A stretch of 64,000 bases of DNA from Macrocystis pyrifera. Taxonomy: Eukaryota; Sar; Phaeophyceae; Laminariales; Laminariaceae. The stretch spans positions 8,559,305 to 8,623,304 of the forward strand of contig JASSKH010000009.1 in NCBI GenBank assembly GCA_031763025.1, read 5' to 3'. Within the stretch, counting starts at the first letter, position 1. Every line of letters starts with the position of its first letter. Of the stretch, positions 57,501 through 64,000 are shown piece by piece. The notes under the pieces are model-generated. The model searched no databases, was not told where the DNA came from, and saw only the letters and a list, made by a program, of their open reading frames with translations. Made by a program: the position numbers and the translations under genes.

Positions 57501-57966
57501 ACGTGCCGATGCGGGGATGGAAAAAATATATCGGAGCAGGGGAAGGCGCCAGGACAGGGGGGGCCAGGATTCGACGGTGCTCAGGGTCGTGGGGCGCAGA
57601 AGCGGCAGTGACAATGGCCGCGGCTTGTGCTTCAGAAACTTGTACAGCAATGATCAAGGCGTGGCGCGCCATTCGGCGAGCGCTACGAGCGCTGGGATAG
57701 TGAGCATCGACCACAGAAGGTGTTGCGATGGAAGGGCGGTCGTCTTGCCGGTTTCCACGGTTCGTACGTGTACTAACATTAAGTGTGGTTGGTATTTCTA
57801 CGTCTCCGGTACTGGAAGGCCTGTTGAAAGCATCGTTCCCTCTAACAGCAGCATCAAAACTCGCATCAGCACTGCAACTCCAGTCAGAATCTCTGTTTGT
57901 AGCTGCAGCAACGAGGGAAGCAGGCTCAATACTGAAATCCAGTGTGTCATCGTGTTGCCGAGGCAC
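54566..57966 (-). pseudogene. Gypsy 2 Gag region
   Basis: An open frame of 542 residues (57966-56338) is Ala-rich and charged in its middle part (ARASKTSASFSKAAARASED). It is followed in other frames by a capsid-like part with LLLRLLSNHFDRTDTGASY and FCDFSRVFRGVVSAATGTE (55958-55272), and by a zinc knuckle NCQEDSHSLRQC at about 54760. The first residue of the long frame is a GTG and the true start is probably upstream. At least three frameshifts are needed. Ala-rich coiled N termini also occur in the ORF at 28357. Confidence 0.65.
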
Positions 57967-58204
57967 TGGAAAATTTCACGAGTGGCAGCATCGCTCGAGG
58001 CTATCCTACGAGTACGAGCGGGGTCAGACAGCAGTGGAATACAAGGCAGAAAAACAGTCTCAAACACTCCGTGATCGGGCCCAGAAGCAGGTAAACCCGA
58101 TGGCGAAGAGCGCAGCTGGGTGGAGTGGAGCGCGCTGTGTCCAGGTTTTGTCCGTCGTGTTCTGGTCCAGAGCAGAAGCAGCTGGATCCACGGACTTGCT
58201 GGGT

Positions 58205-58575
58205 ACGCACTCAGCGGAGCGGGGGCTTCCAGGTGGCTTGGACGGCAGAGGGCACGAGTGGGGAGTCAAAGCTGCAAAACCCAAGGCCTGACTGGTCACG
58301 CGCGTCACGCGCTCCAAGGGGCGGGGGCGTCCAGTTGTCTTGGACGGTAGAACTCGCTCAGCCGAGCGAGAAGGCACGGAAGGGGTCTTGAACGAGGTCC
58401 GTCTACTGGAGACTGCTCGGGCTTCGTCTTGGGGCTCCGCCCGAGACTCTTGTTCCTCTTGTTGGTCTGTTGTACTAGACGATCGATCCGCGTCGTCGTC
58501 ATGGGGCTCCTGCCTAGACTCGTGCTCCTCTTATTGGTCTGTTGTATAGGGCGCTCGATCCCCATCGACGAGCCT
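58205..58575 (-). repeat. Tandem repeats in the gypsy 2 leader
   Basis: Two kinds are visible: a unit of about 69 bases with TTGGTCTGTTGTA and CGATCGATCC-type cores (58464 and 58533), and a unit of about 108 bases with GCGGGGGCTTCCAGGTGGC-like cores (58218 and 58322). They lie between the candidate LTR and Gag. Confidence 0.55.
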
Positions 58576-58748
58576 TGGGTGGTGGGGCACTGAGGGGCCC
58601 TGGGCCTCAGTGGCTCGGCTACCGTGGTGGGAAGCAGACCTTCCCACCTCATGAGCTTCTAGCGTGCAGTGTGCGGAGCATATTTACTCTAGGAGAGCAA
58701 AGTGAAAAGAAAGAGTTACCAAAAACTCGTGCCGACGAAAAGGCGAAA

Positions 58749-58770
58749 CAATCCTGAGCCGAAGACGCCA
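58749..58770 (-). promoter_or_regulatory. Candidate primer binding site of gypsy 2
   Basis: On the minus strand, TGGCGTCTTCGGCTCAGG begins two bases after the LTR end ACA. Primer binding sites start with TGG, the complement of a tRNA CCA end. The priming tRNA is not identified. Confidence 0.4.
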
Positions 58771-58772
58771 CT

Positions 58773-59183
58773 TGTTAAGATCAGGGCCGGGACACTTTGT
58801 ATCCCTGGACAGGTTGCCTATTGAGTCGGTACTCGTTGGTTGATACTCACGTGCGTTGTTTGCTTAGAGATAGAAGAAGAGCAGCCCCTGATTTTCCATC
58901 CTCGATATGCCTCCCAAGTACTGAAACCCAAGTAATTACCGGGCTTTCAGCCTCATTCAAGGAAGTATCATAACATGGTGGCTGGTGAAGAAATGCACAG
59001 ATCGACCGTGTAGTCCTGCGGACGATCGTGTGAAATTGGCCTACAGGGAGGCGCATTGCTTGCTCTATTGTCATTGTACTTCTAATAAAGAGTGGATAAA
59101 GATAAAGTGTGAAGCCTGAAGAGGTGATGAGACGCGCCCGACTGACCCGAGAAGGCTCGGGAGACGCGTATTTCACCCCCACA
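58773..59183 (-). repeat. Candidate 5' LTR of gypsy 2
   Basis: On the minus strand the 411-base segment starts TGTGGGGGTG and ends TTAACA, the TG...CA ends expected of an LTR. It directly precedes the candidate primer binding site and the Gag leader. No second copy is present because the element lost its 3' end, so the limits rest on the termini alone. Confidence 0.45.
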
Positions 59184-61669
59184 TCATTTAATGCTCCAAA
59201 AGCGGAAACACAACAAGTATCTTAGCTATTTATACGAGTAAACAGGATTAATAGGTCGTTGTGCTTACAGTACGAATATGTATAAGGATACGTACACACC
59301 TATCAGGTATGACACATATTTGCATGGCGTTCGTTGCTGTAGTGGCCCTCCTCTCCCATGGAGATCGATGTTGCAGCGTGCTGATACTCAATTCATTTGC
59401 ACTCCTACCGCCGATTCCTCTTGCTACTGCACAGGTGGCCACTTGGGTACTTTGCGGGATCGAAACAACAACCTTAGCACGCTAACGTCCACGGGAAAAA
59501 CGTATACCGCAACGCTTGCGTATCGTACCAAATGCACCTCGATTGTGGGACGTCTAGTCGTGAAGTTTGCATAACGTGTGACGCTGTCCTTAGGTTTGTG
59601 AATGTTCTTGCAACGTTTGTTTGAGCTTTTTTTCTCCAACACCTACGACACGTTCTGCGATTAATTGTGTACCGTATATGTTGTTGTAAATATAGTTCAT
59701 GTATATGAAATAGAAACATGCAATACTGAACGAAGGGAATCTGGGGCTTGTGGAGGGGTACTGAATATTTGGCATGTTTAAGAAGAAGGGATGGCGAAGA
59801 GGGACATGAAGTTGACAATGGGTGCAGTGTTGGTTCAAATGCGGATTAGTGCGGTCTACCAGGTGTCTGCAATAATGTTTGCTTCGTGCAAGAGGTGAGT
59901 TTGTGTCGATCGCACTTTTCGACTAAAATATTCGTAGTTTTATTTTTGACGGTTTTTCGTTTAGTGCAGAATAGAGACTACCGAACTCATGAAAAAATAT
60001 GAAAGTAGTACAAAACGTTCTTCATCCCCGATCGTGGTATGTGCCGAAGTTTCATATTTTTTGCTTCACCTTGACGTATGTTTTGGGTGTTTTTTGCGTA
60101 AAAAGTAAAGAGCATGTGTTTGCATATGGTGTCGGTTTTTTGCGGTGGAAAACAACGAGTGAGACCAGAAAAGGTGTATATACAGGGAACAACAACACAT
60201 TGTTGACTATCCGTCAAGTTGTGAGTTGTCGTCGTTGTGGGTGTATGCATTGCACCATGTTGTCTTCTCCAATTTAACTACCTACCAGGTAGTACTTGTT
60301 TTTTCGTGTACGTATCATTTTTTTCCGATTGCTTCAAACATTTTTTTATTTCGTTTTTCGTTTTTTTTTTTTCCGGATTTCGTGTTCTTGAGGCTTTCTA
60401 CAACAGAGGTTCATCCTAAATTTTCTGAGGCTCCTCACTTAAGGAGCTCCATACCTCTATCCTAAAACTGACTTGAACAAAAATCCAATTGCATCCCGAT
60501 GAATAATCCGATGGGGCCCAAGCGTACAAAAACGTCTTTTTTTCGAAACAGGATTGACATGCTGAAGATTTTGGGCTAAGGAACCCCGTCGTTCAGGAAA
60601 CACTTCAGCCGGAATGTGCTATACCTCTCTCGTAGAACGCGTATTTAGCTTTGTTGTTGTTATTCTTTATGCTGCGGTTTGTTTTTCGGTTCGATTTCTA
60701 TTTTTGTTTAACGTTGCTGTCAAATACTACAACCGTAACAAAAAACACAGCACTTTGACCTGGTACTTTTCCCAACCTGAGTACATTGTGACGCGTACAT
60801 TCGACAATGCGGGAACGTTGTCAACGTTTGCGTTGGCCAATGACTCCCCTGAGATTTGTGGCTCAAGGAGCTTTTGCTTCAGGTCCACCAGAGTACGCTC
60901 TCAAGGTACTCCAGTGGCCACCCGTGTGCTGCTGCTGTCACGACGTGTAGACGCTACTGTGCGTCTATGTCTGAATAGTCTTTTGGGTACACGGGTATCG
61001 AGACGTGTGTCCAAGAGCTACACCAAGGCCGCCTTAATTGATCGAGGTCGTCTGCAAAACTGATGACGATCGACTCTTCGAAAACATCGCCGAAAAACAT
61101 ATTCTTGGTAGATTGGGGAGCGAGGTAAGGAAAGCGCCATTTGGGTGAAGAATCGTGATTTTCGATCTATCCATCTCATTCATCCAAAATGGATATCGGC
61201 ATGAACAACACTCGATTTCGATTTTCCAACATGAACATTTCATTCGACCCCGATCTCCAACCAGTCTTCTTACACGTTAAACCTAACCAAGCGAATTTAA
61301 CCCTTGGAATTCCTTTATTGCGTTCGTCATTTTCATATGTATCCCATGTATGTCTGCATGCATGTACGTATCAGGTATCGTATGTATGTTTAATTTTGTT
61401 TCCACGTACTATCATGTCGAATCGGATAAGTCAAACTCCTGCCCTGCCTCACCCGAAGCGTGCTGGCACCCATGCGGAGCTATTGTATGCAGGACACGAT
61501 TTTAGTTTTCTTTTTTGGAAAGTGAACTACAGTTAATTCGCAAAACGAATGTAGGGTGTGAGTTCAAACTACAGTCCTTAAAAATGTGGGGCCGGAACGA
61601 AACACGAACAGCGACCGTTCAAAGGGACACTTGTAAGCTTTTCCTTTTCGTCTGTGTGAACTTGTCAAC
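59184..61669. other. Upstream region of the membrane-protein gene, no confirmed gene
   Basis: ORFs at 60614-61063 (+, 149 residues, hydrophobic start VVVILYAAVCFSVRFLFLF) and 61189-61536 (+) begin with ATG but match no family. The segment 59727-59840 repeats 30058-30170. A hairpin at 60430-60447 resembles the one at 2298. No clear TATA box precedes 61670. Confidence 0.4.
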
Positions 61670-63853
61670 ATGCCCTTGCGCCCCGGATGCTCCACAGAGG
61701 CAGCGTTGCTCGCGATGGAGGATGGGGAGGGGTCTCCGCTGAGCGCTGGCATACCAAGCCCAGCGGGCACACCTGCACGAAGCTCGAAAGACGAGGAAAC
61801 AAACCAAACGGATCATCTTGCTGCGTTGGCTCCACCCAGCAATAGTATACCAAGCCCGTTGAGAACACCTGTACGAAGCCCGAAAGACGAAGAAACGAAC
61901 TCAGCCGAGCATCCTGCCGCGCTGACTTCTCCAAGCAATAATGTACCAACCTCGTTCGATACACCTGTACGAAGCCCGAAAGACGAAGACACAAGCCCAA
62001 CCAATAGTGTTGCCATGCGGAGTCGACTAAACCTCTTCGGCGGGAGTTTCGATGAAGATTTGGACTTGAGTATGCTAGGTGGTCGAACGCGTAGTGGTAC
62101 AGGTGTGACTAGTGGTGCCGCAAGCGAAAGGGCGATGGACTTCGACCTGGACCTGAAGGCCTCCAGACACGGCGCTCTTTCTCCGGTCGCGAGGAAGCTG
62201 TACGTTGCACGTACGGCTGGCGGCTTCACCCGGTTTTCCGATAACAAAGTTGAAACCTCGAAAGAGGTATATTGCAATGTTGTTCTCAAAGGAACCGGAT
62301 TGCCGCTGGCTAGTCTTGTGGAGGATGCTATAGAAGAAGCACTTGGTGGAGGCGCTGGTCCTCCAGACGGGTTCAAAGACAACTTTGAGGGCAACAACAG
62401 GCGGCTCTTTCGCGGGGTGTGGGAAACGACGTACTTGCTTGTTGTGGGCTCTCTTCTCTTTGCCCTGTGGGCGTATGAGGGAAGTTCGCCGAACGTTACC
62501 GACTTAATAACGCTTGTGGTCTCCGCAGCAGGTTCTCTTGGCGTTGTCGCTAGGGCGTTCTCTGCGCGTGGCTACCTGGGAGTTATTTACGGGAAGTATG
62601 TGGGTTCGGGAATAGTTGACCTTCCACCCGTGTCTGTCGGCGCATTGTGTCGGGGCATGAGCTTGGGAAAAGCATTGACCGATTGTGCGTTGTTGGTGAT
62701 GGCGTTGCCGCTCTTGTTGCTTTATGCGATATTGAGCATATCGAAGGTTGTTCGCTTTGTTATCTACCTGGTGTTTGGAAGCGAAGACAACGGGAGCTGG
62801 GTGCTGGGAACAGGAATACTGCGGTATCGGGACTGGGTGATAGCGATACCGTTCATGGAAAAGCGAGTGATGGGATTCAATCGAAGTACGCCCGGAAGGA
62901 TACAGTGGCCCGGTGGTGCTTGGAGGACATATTTCGGCGGCCCCCCACAGGGCTCGTGGGCGCTGCACTTTTCCAGCAGAGGCTCCTTTCTGGCTGACCT
63001 AAGCTGCGAAAGAATCAGCCTTCAGTTCGGCACCGAAAGAAGGCTCATTGTTGAGGCCGGGTCGAGAACACTATCCTTCGCGATCGCAAGGCGGGACTCT
63101 CGAGGCGGGCTCCTTCTCGTTCCTGTCGAAACTTCGGGGGGTGTTCGAGTGCGGATTGGGCTTCCCGCTTTCTCCGGGGCAACAGGTGGCGTGACCATAT
63201 TGATGGCAACCGACTACCCGAAGAGAGAGCCCAGTCCAGAGGACGCGGTGGCGAAGGCCCTGAACCTAGAGGCCGACCCATTCTGCCTGGATGTGTCGGC
63301 ATGCGGAATCGGGGTGCCTGACGAGACCAAGAGTGGTGTTTTTGACGTACTCGACGGTGCAGGGGCGGGCGCTGTGAGCGATATGTGCCCCCTTTGGAGC
63401 TCACTGCCACGCATGTGCTTTCCATCACCCGCGGCGTCATGGGCGGCAGGATTCTTTGGTGGTCACTTCGGAATGCTCCATGAATACGGCCGCGATGGCA
63501 TGATAACCATTCACGAAGGGGAGGGAACTGGTAATCGTTGCGTCACCTTGACGCCATCTCACGATGGGCCGGCCCTGAAGATGTTGTTCGATGTCGTGTT
63601 GGGTGTACGGACACATGGACTTGGCATGCTCAAGGTTCCGGTGAACCAGGCTGAGGCAACCAGGTTGCCTCTCATTGCACCAACCAGGTTGCCTCTCATT
63701 GCACCAAACAGAATGTACTGGCGCATTCAATCTAAGGGTATCAGGGGAAAGTATTGCCTCATTCCCGGAGGTAATCACGCAAAGTGGAGCATCAATCCCC
63801 GTTCACGAGAAAAGAGGATCATGAGCGATTGTGAGGAGTGTTTGGTTGCATAG
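61670..63853 (+). CDS. Membrane protein of unknown family, full-length paralogue
   Basis: The 727-residue intronless frame starts at ATG 61670; MEDGEG at residue 16 is an alternative start. Residues 27-115 hold three 32-residue repeats (96 bp each, at 61751, 61847, 61943) with TPVRSPKDEETN-type cores, probably disordered and possibly phosphorylated. A conserved soluble part follows (ARKLYVARTAGGFTRFSD). Hydrophobic segments are at about 252-269 (LLVVGSLLFALWAY), 279-297 and 335-371 (LLVMALPLLLLYAILSI). The last 350 residues form a soluble domain with many Gly and beta-like stretches. A 24-bp unit encoding TRLPLIAP is duplicated at 63659-63706 and is absent from the copy at 2-910. The family is unknown. 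It is the clearest cellular gene here. Confidence 0.85.
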   Translation: MPLRPGCSTEAALLAMEDGEGSPLSAGIPSPAGTPARSSKDEETNQTDHLAALAPPSNSIPSPLRTPVRSPKDEETNSAEHPAALTSPSNNVPTSFDTPVRSPKDEDTSPTNSVAMRSRLNLFGGSFDEDLDLSMLGGRTRSGTGVTSGAASERAMDFDLDLKASRHGALSPVARKLYVARTAGGFTRFSDNKVETSKEVYCNVVLKGTGLPLASLVEDAIEEALGGGAGPPDGFKDNFEGNNRRLFRGVWETTYLLVVGSLLFALWAYEGSSPNVTDLITLVVSAAGSLGVVARAFSARGYLGVIYGKYVGSGIVDLPPVSVGALCRGMSLGKALTDCALLVMALPLLLLYAILSISKVVRFVIYLVFGSEDNGSWVLGTGILRYRDWVIAIPFMEKRVMGFNRSTPGRIQWPGGAWRTYFGGPPQGSWALHFSSRGSFLADLSCERISLQFGTERRLIVEAGSRTLSFAIARRDSRGGLLLVPVETSGGVRVRIGLPAFSGATGGVTILMATDYPKREPSPEDAVAKALNLEADPFCLDVSACGIGVPDETKSGVFDVLDGAGAGAVSDMCPLWSSLPRMCFPSPAASWAAGFFGGHFGMLHEYGRDGMITIHEGEGTGNRCVTLTPSHDGPALKMLFDVVLGVRTHGLGMLKVPVNQAEATRLPLIAPTRLPLIAPNRMYWRIQSKGIRGKYCLIPGGNHAKWSINPRSREKRIMSDCEECLVA
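61751..62030 (+). repeat. 96-bp coding tandem repeat, three units
   Basis: Units begin at 61751, 61847 and 61943, each with CACCTGYACGAAGC and GAAAGACGA. The length keeps the frame. Divergence between units is low, so copy number may vary between individuals. Confidence 0.85.
63659..63706 (+). repeat. 24-bp coding duplication (TRLPLIAP twice)
   Basis: Two identical 24-base units starting ACCAGGTTGCCTCTCATTGC lie in tandem. The paralogue at the left end has unrelated sequence here. Identity between units points to a recent event. Confidence 0.9.
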
Positions 63854-64000
63854 GAGCGAAACGAACAATTGCGAACGTTTCCACCTTCGGCTCTTTCATC
63901 AACCCATCTCCTTGTTTATCGGCGGGGCTCGTATTCTATTTTATTCCCGGCAGAGGACACGTAAGCATCAACGGGGAGAGAGACAAACCTGATATCCCCG

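Larger units (their letters stand above)
48304..59183 (-). mobile_element. Ty3/gypsy retrotransposon 2 with NADAR domain, broken
   Basis: Read on the minus strand: candidate LTR (59183-58773), primer-binding-site-like sequence, a long Gag region with zinc knuckle, a NADAR domain, aspartic protease, reverse transcriptase, RNase H, a Pro-rich spacer with the conserved AREQ block, and an integrase cut after its catalytic Glu. Every domain is split by stops or frameshifts. The element is nearly 11 kb and lacks its 3' LTR. It is related to gypsy 1 in RT, RNase H, spacer and integrase. Confidence 0.82.

Noticed and set aside
54995-57501. Long plus-strand ORFs opposite gypsy 2 Gag
   Set aside because: GC-rich antisense frames of the Gag region; the minus strand carries the zinc knuckle and capsid-like motifs.
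1-64000. CRISPR arrays, bacterial operons, rRNA genes
   Set aside because: No regularly spaced identical short repeats, no Shine-Dalgarno-spaced gene strings and no rRNA-like conserved stretches were seen; the content is eukaryotic.

Overview
This window looks like transposon-rich nuclear DNA of a eukaryote, probably a macroalga or another protist. Few bacterial or compact-genome features are visible. Retroelements of several classes dominate, there is an interstitial TTAGGG array, and the only convincing cellular gene is one long intronless membrane-protein gene. A red alga such as Chondrus, with intronless genes set in repeat islands, would fit, but this is a guess from style and was not checked by a search.

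Layout. The window opens inside the 3' part of a gene (2-910, +) and closes on a full-length paralogue (61670-63853, +). Similarity continues past both stop codons, so the two ends are copies about 62.9 kb apart. About 60 kb of repeats lie between them. In order: a broken Copia element (about 5.6-8.9 kb, -); tandem repeats near 11 kb; a near-complete LINE (about 12.4-16.8 kb, -) with AP-type endonuclease and reverse transcriptase; an interstitial TTAGGG array (17.4 kb); a cluster of tRNA-like SINE units (18.0-18.9 kb); a 105-bp MITE; a 1.56-kb TA-flanked DNA transposon (19.4-20.9 kb); LINE 3' fragments and a tRNA-derived SINE in inverted arrangement (21.9-25.3 kb); a second, 5'-truncated LINE (25.3-27.7 kb, -); a TTAA-flanked piggyBac-like MITE; an alanine-rich ORF (28.4-29.2 kb); a second 105-bp MITE; a minisatellite of about 43 bp (30.5-32.3 kb); a broken Ty3/gypsy element (33.8-38.1 kb, -) enclosed by 0.67-kb inverted repeats; another LINE 3' fragment (42 kb); a small MITE; a second broken Copia (45.9-47.6 kb, +); and a large second Ty3/gypsy element (about 48.3-59.2 kb, -).

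The most unusual item is in this second gypsy element. Between the Gag zinc knuckle and the aspartic protease it carries what reads as a complete but frameshifted NADAR (YbiA/DUF1768) domain. NADAR proteins act on ADP-ribose or NAD-derived groups, including on nucleic acid in some bacterial systems. The first gypsy element ends in a chromodomain-like segment followed by a Tudor-like segment. Both gypsy elements share a long proline-rich spacer between RNase H and integrase that ends in a conserved block.

All retroelement reading frames seen here are broken, except that the first LINE needs only one frame change to be continuous. The dispersed elements appear to share machinery. The SINE and LINE copies end in A-rich or (A)AC-rich tails, one SINE is nested in a LINE 3' region, and several MITEs have cut-and-paste transposon signatures.
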